In this document: one piece after another, positions 8,985 through 18,598 of the stretch | Numbering within the stretch: the stretch's first letter is position 1 | Layout: each line of letters starts with the position of its first letter | NCBI RefSeq assembly: GCF_024464595.1 | Contig: NZ_JANHAW010000001.1 | Coordinates: 186,001 to 250,000, forward strand | DNA length: 64,000 nt | Direction of reading: 5' to 3' | From: Halobellus litoreus | GTDB taxonomy: Archaea; Halobacteriota; Halobacteria; Halobacteriales; Haloferacaceae | Program-made: the position numbers and the translations under genes | Notes under the pieces: model-generated | Databases searched by the model: none | Told to the model about the DNA's origin: nothing | What the model saw: only the letters and a program-made list of their open reading frames with translations

Positions 8985-10517
8985 CTACAGCCAGTCCGCG
9001 AACGAGCCGTCCAGCAGCGTCTCGCGTTGCTTCCGCACGTAGTCGCGCTGCATCTCCATCACGGCGTCAGCGAAGGCGTCGCCGTCGGCGAGGTACTCTC
9101 GCACCCGGTCGACCTTCCAGTCGGCCGGCGTCGTCCCGTGGTCGACGCGGGCCCGGAGCGGTCGCACGTACTTTTCCGCCTCCGCGTCGGAACAGCCGGC
9201 GGCCGTGAGGCCGTCGACCGCGTGCGCGAAGACGTCGTCGTAGACGGTCTCGGTGTCGATGGTCTCCGCGCCGTCGTTACAGATCCATCGCTGACCGCTG
9301 TCGAGCCCGTCGCGCATCGCGGCGTAGAAGTTCTCCCGGGCGGTCGACCACGGCTGGGCCGTCGCCGGGTGCTGTCGGCGCGGGAGGCTCTCCATCAGCC
9401 CCGCGAACGTCGCCTGGAAGGCGACCGAATCGCGGACGGTCGGCTGCGCGGCGATCGGTCGGAACTCGATCCGAGCGTTCGCCGACGAGCGCGACGCCCC
9501 GTCGAAGACCGGGCGGACCCATCGCCAGTAGGTACCGTGTTTCCGTCTGAGCGTGGCGAACTCGTCGTCGAAGCGGTTGCCCTCCGGCACGGGCATCGGG
9601 ACCATCGTCGCGTCGTCCGCGACGCGGTCGACCGCCTGCTCGATGTCGTCGAGGTCCCGCGGGAATCTGACTTTCTCCGTCGCTCCGGAGTTGAGGACGG
9701 ACTCGAAGACGCCGATTCGGTGCTCGGCGTAGCCGTCCTCGAGGATCTTCGCCGCGCCGACGTCGTCGTAGAGGTCGGGCGGGAAGAACGGCGAGTTGAC
9801 GCCGAGCGCGAGCAGCGGCCCGGCGATCCGGAGCGCGTAGTTGAAACAGGTCGGGAGGTCGCCCGCGTGGGCGACCTGGTAGTGCGGCTGGATCGACGTG
9901 ATGAGCGACTCGGGCATCACCGTGTCGGCCGAGAGGCTGACGTTCGGCGCGTCGACCGTCATCTCGTCGGGGGCGGTCGGGCCGTTCGCCATCGCGTGAT
10001 ACCGCTCCGAGCCGCTCATGTTGGTCGCGATTCGGATGCCCTCGGCCTCCACGCTGTCTGTGAGGTACTCCCGAGCCGTCTCGCCCGCCGGCGGGATCGT
10101 CCACATCCCGTCGCTGACGAGGCGGATGCCCTCGGCACCGGTGCAGTCGAGGGCGGCCCCGAGGCGCGCGCGGACCTCGGACTCCTGCGCCCGGAGGCCG
10201 TCGGGGTTCAGCGGCTGCGGACTGGTGGTCATCTCCGCGTTGTGCAAACCGAGTTCCTTCTCGAAGCCGATCAGTTCGAGGAGTCGGCGCGGGACGCGCA
10301 TCAGGGCGTAGACGTCGGCGTCGTCGGAGGCGGCCCACCGCCCGTCGGCGACGGCGTAGAACTCGTACTCCAGCCCGACGATCGACTGGTGGTTGTCGAA
10401 GGTGCCCTCCCGGAGCTCGGACTTCACCACCTCGGCGTCCCGCCGCGCCTGGGCCTCGAACTCCTCGACGTCGACGGCGAGCGCGTCGCGAACAGAGGCC
10501 GCCAGTTCCTCGGTCAT
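8985..10517 (-). CDS. Glutamate-cysteine ligase family (GCS2-like) protein
   Basis: The 510-residue protein resembles the GCS2 fold. An early GLEYEFYAV segment corresponds to the acidic ATP/metal-binding strand, and later stretches include ELGLHNAEMTTSPQPL, HYQVAHAGDLPTCFNYALRI and NARIEFRPIAAQPT. Family members join glutamate to an amine, usually cysteine. Haloarchaea make gamma-glutamylcysteine, but the enzyme known for that is shorter, so the substrate here is uncertain. The start at 10517 (MTEELAAS) is preferred over an upstream ATG that adds ten residues. Confidence 0.8.
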   Translation of the reverse strand: MTEELAASVRDALAVDVEEFEAQARRDAEVVKSELREGTFDNHQSIVGLEYEFYAVADGRWAASDDADVYALMRVPRRLLELIGFEKELGLHNAEMTTSPQPLNPDGLRAQESEVRARLGAALDCTGAEGIRLVSDGMWTIPPAGETAREYLTDSVEAEGIRIATNMSGSERYHAMANGPTAPDEMTVDAPNVSLSADTVMPESLITSIQPHYQVAHAGDLPTCFNYALRIAGPLLALGVNSPFFPPDLYDDVGAAKILEDGYAEHRIGVFESVLNSGATEKVRFPRDLDDIEQAVDRVADDATMVPMPVPEGNRFDDEFATLRRKHGTYWRWVRPVFDGASRSSANARIEFRPIAAQPTVRDSVAFQATFAGLMESLPRRQHPATAQPWSTARENFYAAMRDGLDSGQRWICNDGAETIDTETVYDDVFAHAVDGLTAAGCSDAEAEKYVRPLRARVDHGTTPADWKVDRVREYLADGDAFADAVMEMQRDYVRKQRETLLDGSFADWL

Positions 10518-10590
10518 AGCCCTCTTTGGGACATCGGGCGGCTTCAATCCCGTGGCTCGGATCGCCGGCGAGGCGGGCTCGGGCCGAATA

Positions 10591-10790
10591 TTTATAAGTC
10601 ATCGGGCGGCCAGCGTCCCCGTGACCTGAGAGCCACCCCGCGTCGGGCAGCGGTCGTTCGGCACCCCGACGCGGGCACGGCGAGCGACGTCGACGGCGCT
10701 CGCGATTGCCGACTGCCAGTCACATCGAACGCCGCTCCGTTCCCGGACTTGAGTCGGCGGACTCTTATCGAACCGCCTGATACTCCCGGC
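10591..10790 (+). other. Intergenic segment with TATA box and strong hairpins (possible ncRNA or leader)
   Basis: A good TATA box (cgaatatttataag, core 10591-10596) lies about 200 bases before ligA, too far to be a leaderless ligA promoter. Downstream, cccgcgtcggg (10637-10647) and cccgacgcggg (10665-10675) form a perfect 11-bp stem with a 17-base loop. A second stem, gcgagcg/cgctcgc, follows. A separate weak box (cttatcg, about 10770) is correctly placed for ligA. The TATA box could also serve the minus-strand GCS2 gene. Confidence 0.4.
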
Positions 10791-10792
10791 AA

Positions 10793-12568
10793 ATGGAGTT
10801 CGCCGAGTTCGCTTCGCGCGCCGAAGAGATCGCCGATGAGTCCGGCGACCTGGCGACGACCGATCGCGTCCGCGACTTGCTCTGCGACGCGTCCGACGCC
10901 CTCCCGATCGTCGTCAGGTTCCTCCAGGGTCGCGTCTACCCGGCGTGGGACGCGACGACGCTCGACGTCGGGCCCGCGCTCCTCCACGAGGCGATCGCTC
11001 GCGCCGCGGGGCCGAACGTCGACAGCGACGACGTCGAATCGAAACTCGCCGAGATCGGCGAGATCGGTGCCGTCGCCGCGACCTACGAGTTCGGCGGCCA
11101 GCGCGGCCTCGGCGCGTTCGGCGGCGGCGCGTCCGGCGGAACGGACGGGGAGAGCGGTGCCCTCACCGTCGCCGAGGTCGACGATCGTCTTCGCGAAATC
11201 GCGGCGACGATGGGCGAGGGTAGCGAGGGACGACGGCTCGACATCCTCTTCGGCCTGTTCAATCGCGCCTCGCCCGCGGAGGCGACATTCCTCGCGCGAC
11301 TCGTCCTCGGGGAGATGCGAATCGGCGTCGGGGAGGGGACCGTCAGGGACGCGATCGCCGCGGCCTTCCTCCGCGAGCGCGTCGCGGACGCGGAGCCTGA
11401 GTACGACGAGGGACCGGTCGATGCCGCCGACGCGGACGCGGTCGACGCCGTCGAGCGCGCCCTCCAGGTCTCGAACGACTACGGGATGGTGGCGCGCGTC
11501 GCCCGCGACGAGGGCAGCGAAGGACTCGACGCCGTCGGCCTCGAGGTCGGCCGGCCGGTACAGGCGATGCTCGCCCAGGCCGGCAGCGCCACCGAGGCGA
11601 TCGAGGACTGGGGCGAAGCGGTCGTCGAGACCAAGTTCGACGGCGCCCGCGTGCAGGTCCACTTCGACGGCGAGGAGACCGCGCTCTTCTCACGGAATAT
11701 GGACGACGTCACGGACCCGCTCCCGGAGGTCGTCGAGTTCGTCGAGAGCGCGGTCGACGTGCCGGTCGTCCTGGACGGCGAGGTCGTCGCCGTCGCCGAC
11801 GACGGGTCGCCGCTGCCGTTCCAGGAGGTGCTCCGGCGGTTCCGTCGGAAGTACGACGTCGAGCGGATGCGCGAGGAGGTCCGGGTCGAACTCCGCGCCT
11901 TCGACTGCCTCCACGCCGACGGCGACGACCTCCTCGACGCCCCGTTGAGCGAGCGTCACGACCGGCTCCGAGCGCTGCTCGGCGACACCGACGCGGTCTC
12001 GGAGCCAGTCGTCACCGAGGAGCCCGACGAGATCGCGGCCGTCGACGCGCGGGCGCTCGAAACCGGTCACGAGGGGATTATGCTGAAGGATCCCGAGTCG
12101 ACCTACGCGCCGGGCAAGCGCGGCCGGAACTGGCTGAAACGCAAGCCGGACGTCGAGACGCTGGACCTCGTCGTCACCGGCGCGGAGTGGGGCGAAGGCC
12201 GGCGGGCGAACCTCCTCGGGACGTTTCTACTTTCGGCGCGCGTCGACGGCGAATCCGCCGGTCGCGACGCGGTCGCCGACAGCGACGCCTACGCCACCAT
12301 CGGCAAGGTCGCCACGGGGATCACCGACGAGGAACTTGAATCCCTGACAGAGCGGCTCGAACCGCACGTCGAACGCGAGGACGGTCAGATTGTCTCGATC
12401 GCCCCTGAGGTCGTCTTCGAGGTCGGCTACGAGGAGATCCAGGCGTCGCCGACGTACGAGTCGGGCTACGCGCTGCGGTTCCCCAGGTACGTCACTGTCC
12501 GCGAGGACAAGTCGCCGGCCGACGCCGACGGCCTCGCCCGAGTCGAACGGTTGGCCGACGAGCAGTAA
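10793..12568 (+). CDS. ligA: ATP-dependent DNA ligase (archaeal LigB/Lig1 type)
   Basis: The 591-residue protein has an N-terminal DNA-binding domain (to about residue 240). The nucleotidyltransferase motif I follows, ETKFDGARVQVHF, with the adenylated lysine near residue 281. Motif III includes VVLDGEVVAV, motif IV includes EGIMLKDP, and motif V includes WLKRKP. It seals nicks in replication and repair. It converges with top6A, with 49 bases between the two stop codons. Haloarchaea may also carry an NAD-dependent ligase, so symbol usage varies. Confidence 0.96.
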   Translation: MEFAEFASRAEEIADESGDLATTDRVRDLLCDASDALPIVVRFLQGRVYPAWDATTLDVGPALLHEAIARAAGPNVDSDDVESKLAEIGEIGAVAATYEFGGQRGLGAFGGGASGGTDGESGALTVAEVDDRLREIAATMGEGSEGRRLDILFGLFNRASPAEATFLARLVLGEMRIGVGEGTVRDAIAAAFLRERVADAEPEYDEGPVDAADADAVDAVERALQVSNDYGMVARVARDEGSEGLDAVGLEVGRPVQAMLAQAGSATEAIEDWGEAVVETKFDGARVQVHFDGEETALFSRNMDDVTDPLPEVVEFVESAVDVPVVLDGEVVAVADDGSPLPFQEVLRRFRRKYDVERMREEVRVELRAFDCLHADGDDLLDAPLSERHDRLRALLGDTDAVSEPVVTEEPDEIAAVDARALETGHEGIMLKDPESTYAPGKRGRNWLKRKPDVETLDLVVTGAEWGEGRRANLLGTFLLSARVDGESAGRDAVADSDAYATIGKVATGITDEELESLTERLEPHVEREDGQIVSIAPEVVFEVGYEEIQASPTYESGYALRFPRYVTVREDKSPADADGLARVERLADEQ

Positions 12569-12617
12569 CGGCGTTTCCGGGCGGCGAACGCCGCCGAGAC
12601 AGCGTCGGTTCGACGCG

Positions 12618-13712
12618 CTACAGCACGCCCATCACAGAGAGCCGCTCCGGAAGATACGTCTCGGTGACGAAGTCGAGGCCGCGAGCGGCCAGCGCCTGCT
12701 GCTCGGCCTTCTTTTCGAGGTCCAACTGCAGTTCGATCTGTTCGGTCCAGTAGTCGGTCTCGAAACGGGGATCCTCCAGTTCCGACTCCAGGGCGTTGAT
12801 GTCCGAGTCCGCCAGCGGATCCGTCGGGAGGTCGTACTCGACGATGTCTTCGGGCTGGATGCCGACGAAACGCGCCTCCGGCGTCGCCAGATACTCCGAG
12901 AGGTGCGCGGACTTGATCGATCCGTAGGCGACGGAGCCGTAGATCCGGTAGGACCACGGGTCGCCGTCAGTGAAGACCACGACCGGGAGGTCGAGTTCGT
13001 CGTGCAGGCGCTTCGTGATCCGCCGCGTCGCCCGCGCCGGCTGACCCTTCAGGTGGACGACCAGACAGTTGTACTCGTCGTCGAAGCCGTTCTCGACGAG
13101 TCGGTCGCGCATCCCGCCGGTCTCGACGCAGAGGACGAAGTCGATGTCGTGATCCAGGAAGTCGATCGTGTCCGGGTTGTTCGGGATCTGGTAGCCGCCC
13201 TCGCCGACGTCCTTCTGGCAGTGGATCTCCCGCTCGCCGCGACGCGTCTGCTCGCGGAGTTCGAGCGGCCCCATCAGGGTCGCCCCCGACTCCTCGGGGC
13301 GCATATGGAAGTCCTCGCGGGTGACTTTCGAGACGATTTCGAGGTCCTCGATGAGCTGGTTCGACTCGTCCTGGCTCTGGAACTGGGCCTCCTCGTTGTC
13401 CCACGACTCGGAGAGGTAGTACAGTTCACGCAGCGTCGAGGAGCGGTCCTCCTCCAGTTGGTTCACGAGGAACTCGATGGCGTAGGAGGCCTTCAGCAGT
13501 TTCCGCGCGCCGCGGACGCTGTTGGCCGACCGGGTCGAGGTCCGGTCGCCGTACACCCAGACCTTCGAGTCCTCGTCGAAGACGATGTTCGACTTCGTCC
13601 GCGTGGGGATGTTCATCTGCGGCACCTCGCCCGCCGCGAACTGGTCGTAGAACTCCACCGCGAGATCGACGAGGCGCTCTTTCGCGAGTTCGTCGTCCTG
13701 TTTCGTGCTCAT
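12618..13712 (-). CDS. top6A: DNA topoisomerase VI subunit A
   Basis: This is the DNA-cleaving subunit of type IIB topoisomerase, related to Spo11. The winged-helix region carries the Tyr pair in [12 protein letters not shown] (residues 98-99), one of which is the catalytic tyrosine. The Toprim domain holds the metal-binding motif [16 protein letters not shown]. Length of 364 residues is normal. The start codon at 13712 lies four bases after the end of top6B, so the two form an operon with B first. Confidence 0.97.
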   Translation of the reverse strand: MSTKQDDELAKERLVDLAVEFYDQFAAGEVPQMNIPTRTKSNIVFDEDSKVWVYGDRTSTRSANSVRGARKLLKASYAIEFLVNQLEEDRSSTLRELYYLSESWDNEEAQFQSQDESNQLIEDLEIVSKVTREDFHMRPEESGATLMGPLELREQTRRGEREIHCQKDVGEGGYQIPNNPDTIDFLDHDIDFVLCVETGGMRDRLVENGFDDEYNCLVVHLKGQPARATRRITKRLHDELDLPVVVFTDGDPWSYRIYGSVAYGSIKSAHLSEYLATPEARFVGIQPEDIVEYDLPTDPLADSDINALESELEDPRFETDYWTEQIELQLDLEKKAEQQALAARGLDFVTETYLPERLSVMGVL

Positions 13713-13716
13713 TGTG

Positions 13717-16128
13717 TTAGTCTGCGTCGATGGTCAGTTTCTCGGCTTCGACGCCGTCGACGTCGACGTCGAAGGTGGCGTCCTCGGCGATCGTGTAGGT
13801 CAGTTCGGCCGATTCGCCGGCCGGGACCGACGGCTCCCAGGAGACGAACCACTCGCCGTCGAGGTCGACGACGCTCGCGTCGTCGGGAAGGTCGGACGGT
13901 TCCGTCGAGACGATGTCAGTGATCTCCGGACTCTCGCTTCGATCGGAGTGATTCTCGACGGTCAGCGTGACGGTGTCGCCGTCGACCTCGCGGTCGACGC
14001 TCACGTTGTTCATAATGCGTGCGAGTGCGCCGTCGATGTTGGGTCGGGGACGGCCGGTCACCTCCGAGAGCTTGTCGGCCATCTCCGGGAGGATCCGACC
14101 GAGGACGTCCTGTTTCTTCCGTCGCTTCTGCATCGAGCGCCGCTTGTTCAGGTACGATTTGAGTTCGCGGGCGGCCTCGCGGATGGCGAGTTCGATCTCG
14201 TCTTCGATCTCGGGGATGTTCGCGAGCGCGTCCTTCGACTCGCTCGTGAACGGCACGTTCGTCGAGGCGACGTGGATCATAATCACCGCCGGCCCGTTGG
14301 GCATCCCCGAGCCGCCGGGCTGATCGAGCCCGTAATTTCGCCAGCCGATGCTCTTGACGACGTCCGTCGTCGCGCACGCCCCCCGCTGGTAGACCAGGGG
14401 GACGCGGTTGGCGAACCGGAGCAGGTCGACCGTTCCGTCTTCGATCTCGCCGCCGTAGGCGATCCCGGCCTCGACGACGAACGGATCGCCGCCGTGGACC
14501 TCCGCGTCGCGGGTCGCCGCGGCGTAGAAGTCGGCGTCGAACTCCTTTTTCAGTCCCGCCTCGACGAGTTCGGCCGTGATGGGCGAGAGGCAGTTCGTCG
14601 GCGGCGCGAGGATGTCGGTCTCGCGCATCGCCTCCAGCAGTTCGGAGGCGACGTCGCGGTCGTCGGCGATCGCCGTGACTCTCGGCACGTCGTCGGGGAC
14701 GGTCCGCATCGTCTCCCAGAGCGCCTCGACGACGTTCTCGCGGGCGGTGTCACCGAAGGAGACGTCCTCGGAGACGATCCGGTCCGCCGAGCGGTCGACG
14801 TACTCGCGAAGCGTGGCGTGAGTCGCCCGGTTCCGTCCGTCGCCCTCGGCGAACTTGTCCGCCAGTCGGTCCGCCAGCCCCGAGACGGTCGCGTCGTCCT
14901 TCCGGGTGCTCGTCGCGTCGTCGACGAGCGAGTACATATCCGCCGCGCGGTCGCTCGTCAGCACCGACCAGGCCGCCTCGACGGCGTTCTCCCGGACGGT
15001 GTCGCCGAAGTTCGCGTCGAACTCCGCCTCGACGTCGTCGGCGACGGTATCGACGATATCTTCCAGTTCCGAGTGTGCTGTCCGCTCGCGCGAGGAGAGC
15101 GCGTCCGCGACCCGTTCGGCGAACGCTTCGGTCGCCTCGGCTCCCTTGTTGACGACGGCGTCCGCGATCGCCGCCGCCGGCGGCGTCTCCGGGTCGCGCG
15201 GGACGGCCCAGCCCATCTCGCGGCCGAAGTGTCGGTCCCGGAAGTTGTTCAGGACCTTCTCGGCCGTCTTCGCGCCGACGCGGGTGAACTCCTCCTGGAG
15301 GAAGCCGGAGACGGAGTAGGATTCGGTCGCGCCGAGCATCTTGATGAGCGTCCCGAGTTCGACGCCGTGGGGGTGCGGACGGATCTCCTCGGTCTCGGCG
15401 GGCAGGTCCGCGCCCTCGACGCGCTCGTAGTGACGAGGTTCGTCGAGACCGGGCTCCGAGAGGACGAGGCGCGCGTGAGGGTTGACGACCGCGGTGTGCT
15501 TGACGTAGTCGTGGAGTTGCTGACGCGCCCGCATATTCGCCTCCATCTCCATCTCGATTCGGGTCCCGTGGGTCGGCGAGAGATCGGACTCGCCCGGTGC
15601 GCGCTCCTCTTCGACTTGGATCTCCGGCTCGTTGGTGTCGGTGTCGATGATGAGCTCGAAGTACTGCGCGCGCTCGGAGCGCTGGGTGCGGGAGGTGATC
15701 TTCGCCGGTTTCCCGGACGTCAATTGCGAGTAGAGCACAGCCGCTGAGATGCCGATTCCCTGCTGGCCACGGGACTGCTCTCTGGAGTGGAACCGCGAGC
15801 CGTACAGCAGTTTCCCGAAGACCTTCGGGATCTGTTCGCGGGTGATGCCCGGCCCGTTGTCCTCGACGATCAGGGTGTAGTAGTCCCCGGACTCCCTGAT
15901 CTCGATGGAGATGTCGGGTTTGATGCCGGCTTCCTCCGTCGCGTCGAGGGCGTTGTCGACAGCCTCCTTGACGGCGGTGACGAGCCCTCTGGCACCGGAG
16001 TCGAAGCCGAGCATGTGTTTGTTCTTCTCGAAGAACTCGGCGATGGAGATCGCGCGCTGGCCCTCCGCCAGCTCCTCGGCGATCCCCCCTCCCTCTTCCT
16101 CGCCGAGCGTCGACTGAATCGAGGTCAT
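13717..16128 (-). CDS. top6B: DNA topoisomerase VI subunit B
   Basis: This ATPase subunit drives strand passage. The GHKL ATP-binding motifs are clear: [16 protein letters not shown] near residue 50 and IVEDNGPGI near residue 90, followed by [10 protein letters not shown]. At 803 residues it is longer than many bacterial-type homologues because of an acidic helical insertion and a C-terminal Ig-like/transducer extension common in haloarchaea. The ATG at 16128 ([12 protein letters not shown]) gives the expected N terminus. Confidence 0.96.
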   Translation of the reverse strand: MTSIQSTLGEEEGGGIAEELAEGQRAISIAEFFEKNKHMLGFDSGARGLVTAVKEAVDNALDATEEAGIKPDISIEIRESGDYYTLIVEDNGPGITREQIPKVFGKLLYGSRFHSREQSRGQQGIGISAAVLYSQLTSGKPAKITSRTQRSERAQYFELIIDTDTNEPEIQVEEERAPGESDLSPTHGTRIEMEMEANMRARQQLHDYVKHTAVVNPHARLVLSEPGLDEPRHYERVEGADLPAETEEIRPHPHGVELGTLIKMLGATESYSVSGFLQEEFTRVGAKTAEKVLNNFRDRHFGREMGWAVPRDPETPPAAAIADAVVNKGAEATEAFAERVADALSSRERTAHSELEDIVDTVADDVEAEFDANFGDTVRENAVEAAWSVLTSDRAADMYSLVDDATSTRKDDATVSGLADRLADKFAEGDGRNRATHATLREYVDRSADRIVSEDVSFGDTARENVVEALWETMRTVPDDVPRVTAIADDRDVASELLEAMRETDILAPPTNCLSPITAELVEAGLKKEFDADFYAAATRDAEVHGGDPFVVEAGIAYGGEIEDGTVDLLRFANRVPLVYQRGACATTDVVKSIGWRNYGLDQPGGSGMPNGPAVIMIHVASTNVPFTSESKDALANIPEIEDEIELAIREAARELKSYLNKRRSMQKRRKKQDVLGRILPEMADKLSEVTGRPRPNIDGALARIMNNVSVDREVDGDTVTLTVENHSDRSESPEITDIVSTEPSDLPDDASVVDLDGEWFVSWEPSVPAGESAELTYTIAEDATFDVDVDGVEAEKLTIDAD

Positions 16129-16240
16129 TCTGTGCGCGCTCCTACCCGACGAACGGTTAAGAAGGGTTCGGGAGTAGGGTGAAAGTGAAAACGACACCGA
16201 CAGCCGGACCGCATCGGATCCGGAGCGGGTGAGACTGCAG

Positions 16241-16783
16241 TTACTCGGCGTCGACGTCGATCGACTCGATCTCGATGTCGTTCAGCGGCTTGTCGTCGCT
16301 GTCGGTCGGCACGTCGCCGATTTTCTCGACGACGTCCATCCCGTCGACGACGTGCCCGAAGACCGCGTGGCGGCCGTCGAGGTGAGGCTGCGCGCCGAGC
16401 GTGATGAAGAACTGCGAGCCGTTCGTGTTGGGGCCGCGGTTGGCCATCGAGAGGACCCCCGCGCCGTCGTGGTTCAGGTCCTCGTGGAACTCGTCGTCGA
16501 AGGTGTAGCCGGGGCCGCCCCGACCGGTTCCTTCCGGATCCCCGCCCTGGATCATGAAGTCGTCGATGATCCGGTGGAAGATCGTCCCCTCGTAGAGGGA
16601 GTCGGTTCGGGTCTCGCCCGTTTCGGGGTCGCTCCACTCCTTCTCGCCGGTCGCGAGGCCGAGGAAGTTCTCGACGGTGCGCGGCGCGCGCTGCTCGAAC
16701 AGTTCGAGCGTGATGTCGCCTTCGGTGGTTTGCAGCGTCACGACGGGGTTCTCGGGGTTTTCGAGTTCGGAATCGTCGACCAT
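16241..16783 (-). CDS. Peptidyl-prolyl cis-trans isomerase, cyclophilin type
   Basis: The 180-residue protein has the cyclophilin core. It includes [15 protein letters not shown] with the catalytic Arg-Phe region, [20 protein letters not shown], and [17 protein letters not shown]. No signal peptide is present, so it acts in the cytoplasm on proline bonds during protein folding. An acidic tail ends the protein. It is separated from top6B by about 110 bases and may be transcribed independently. Confidence 0.95.
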   Translation of the reverse strand: MVDDSELENPENPVVTLQTTEGDITLELFEQRAPRTVENFLGLATGEKEWSDPETGETRTDSLYEGTIFHRIIDDFMIQGGDPEGTGRGGPGYTFDDEFHEDLNHDGAGVLSMANRGPNTNGSQFFITLGAQPHLDGRHAVFGHVVDGMDVVEKIGDVPTDSDDKPLNDIEIESIDVDAE

Positions 16784-16849
16784 AGGACGAGGAGGGCGGT
16801 CAGATACAAAACGGTGTCCACTTGGGCTACGTCGGACGACCGCGACCGC

Positions 16850-17257
16850 TCACTCGGGGACGGCGCTCACGTGCATCCCGACGAAGAACCACTCCGCGCT
16901 CCCCCCGCTTTCGTCGCCCGTGCGACGCTCCAGCGTTCCGCTCCATCGGCTGTCGAACGAATATTCGCGGCCCGCGTCGACGTCGTGCCAGGCCATTCCG
17001 ACCTCGTCGGAGAACCAGGCGTGGTCGTCGCGTTCGACGACCCGGAGGTCGCGGCTGTCGACCGTCCAGTCCTCGGTCGTCGCCGTCTGCTCGCGCAGGC
17101 CGGACGCGATCTCCTCGTAGCCGGTGAGTTTCTCGGTGATGCCGAACTTGACCACGTCCGGGCGCTCGGCGAAAAACGGGGACAGCGGTTCGCCGATTCG
17201 GAGGGCCTCGTAGTAGTCGCGGACGCGGTCTGCGGCGGTTCGATCGCTGTCGACCAT
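16850..17257 (-). CDS. SnoaL/NTF2-like domain protein
   Basis: The 135-residue protein begins VDSDRTAADRVRDYYEALRIG. It continues with the NTF2-like pattern of a helix, a pocket segment (FFAERPDVVKFGITEKLTGYEEIASGL), and several strands ending in EWFFVGMHVSAVP. Such proteins are small cone-shaped folds used as enzymes or ligand-binding domains, and the ligand here is unknown. The start at 17257 is chosen because the upstream extension is a low-complexity Arg/Ser repeat translated from a DNA tandem repeat. Confidence 0.75.
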   Translation of the reverse strand: MVDSDRTAADRVRDYYEALRIGEPLSPFFAERPDVVKFGITEKLTGYEEIASGLREQTATTEDWTVDSRDLRVVERDDHAWFSDEVGMAWHDVDAGREYSFDSRWSGTLERRTGDESGGSAEWFFVGMHVSAVPE

Positions 17258-17296
17258 ATCACGGGTAGCGGTCCGGCGGAAAAACACTTGTCGGCG

Positions 17297-17338
17297 ACGA
17301 GTGTGCGACGGTCGCCGACGCGAGTGCGACGGTCGGCG
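17297..17338. repeat. Two tandem 21-bp repeats
   Basis: The unit gacgNgNgtgcgacggtcgNc occurs twice in direct tandem (17297-17317 and 17318-17338) and begins again at 17339. It lies between the NTF2-like gene and the TrpD-like gene, in the upstream region of the former. The function is unknown. It could affect promoter activity or simply be a slippage product. Confidence 0.6.
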
Positions 17339-17371
17339 ACGAACCGAGAGCGTGCTCGGTCGCGTGTGCAA

Positions 17372-18445
17372 TCAGAACGCGCGCAGGTCGTCGAGGACGG
17401 CCGCCGCCGCGCCCGACTCGATGCTCTCGCGGGCCATCTCCAGACCCTCGTCGAGGGAATCGGCGTCCTCGCGGGCGTAGATCCGGAAGGCGGCGTTGAG
17501 CGCCACCGCGTCCGCGAAGTGGTCCTCGCGCTCGCCGGCGACGATCTCCTCGGTCAGACGGGCCGAATCGCCCGCCACGTCGTCGGGGTCGACCCCCAGG
17601 TCCTCGTACTCGAAGTCCATCCCGTACTCGGGCGTCTCGATCTCGTAGTCGGTGAACTCACCGTCGGTCCACTCGCCGACCTTCGTGTAGCCCGGCCGGA
17701 TGTCGTCGTAGCCCTCCATTCCCTGGAACATCACGACGCGGTGGGGGCTCTGGCTCTCCATCTCGGCGAACGTGTCGGTGATCTTCTTCGCGAACGCGAG
17801 GTGGTAGAACGAGCCGAGGTGGACGTCGGCCCGCGCGGGGTTCGCGATGGTCTCGACGGTGTTGACGAACGTGCGCACGCCCATCTGATCGCGGCGGTCC
17901 CACAGCGCGTGGACCCGCGGGGCGAACTCGGGCTGGTAGTAGAAGCCGAAGCCGGTCTCGTCGACCATCTCCGCGCTCTCGTCCGGGACGAGTTCCGTTC
18001 GGACGTCCAGTTCGTCGAGGACGTGTTTGTAGGCGTCCTGCTTCTGCGTCGGGACGCGGTCGCCCGAGTGGACGACGACGGGCGTGCCCGCGCCGGCGGC
18101 GACGATGCCCGCCGCGGCGCCCAGAATGGCCGTCTCGCCCTTGCCGTCGTAGTTCGCGCCGCAGTCGACGGGGTCGGCATCGGGCTCGGCGTAGACGACG
18201 TCCTCGGCGATCACGTCGGCGTAGGCGGCCAGTTCCTCGGCGACGTTGTGCTTCCAGCGGTTCGCCAGCCAGAACGCTCCGAGCGTCGTGTGATCGGGTT
18301 CGCCCGCGAGGATGCGCTCCATCGCTTCCGTCGCCTGCTCGCGCGTCATATCCTCGGCGGATTTGACGCCCGTCCCGACGACCTCGGTCATCAGTCGTTT
18401 CAGCGGCCACTCCCCGAATTCGGCGGTCTCCGGCGCTTGCGCCAT
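17372..18445 (-). CDS. TrpD-like glycosyltransferase-family protein (substrate motif altered)
   Basis: The 357-residue protein has the anthranilate phosphoribosyltransferase family layout. A helical N domain precedes a glycine-rich region and AILGAAAGIVAAGAGTPVVV. The PRPP-binding GTGGD motif of true TrpD is replaced by DCGANYDGKGET (residues 94-105). The anthranilate-site HG...S pattern is replaced by HSGDRVPTQKQ. The real trpD is in the operon at 47 kb, so this paralogue probably uses another substrate, perhaps as a TrpD2-type protein. It is divergent from the siroheme decarboxylase gene. Confidence 0.8.
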   Translation of the reverse strand: MAQAPETAEFGEWPLKRLMTEVVGTGVKSAEDMTREQATEAMERILAGEPDHTTLGAFWLANRWKHNVAEELAAYADVIAEDVVYAEPDADPVDCGANYDGKGETAILGAAAGIVAAGAGTPVVVHSGDRVPTQKQDAYKHVLDELDVRTELVPDESAEMVDETGFGFYYQPEFAPRVHALWDRRDQMGVRTFVNTVETIANPARADVHLGSFYHLAFAKKITDTFAEMESQSPHRVVMFQGMEGYDDIRPGYTKVGEWTDGEFTDYEIETPEYGMDFEYEDLGVDPDDVAGDSARLTEEIVAGEREDHFADAVALNAAFRIYAREDADSLDEGLEMARESIESGAAAAVLDDLRAF

Positions 18446-18598
18446 ATACCCCGAGATTGGTGTCCGACGGTCAAAAGTGATCGGTTCGATTGTCAGTCGC
18501 TCGGAGCGACGCGACCGTTCCGGAACGATGTCGCGGACGCGACTCCCGCGCGACCCGAGGCCGAAATAGGTAGGTTCGTTCGGTCCAAGGTGAGAGTG

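Noticed and set aside
16229-18598. Long in-frame extension upstream of the siroheme decarboxylase
   Set aside because: It runs antisense through cyclophilin and the TrpD-like gene, which have clear motifs; the real start is at 18599.
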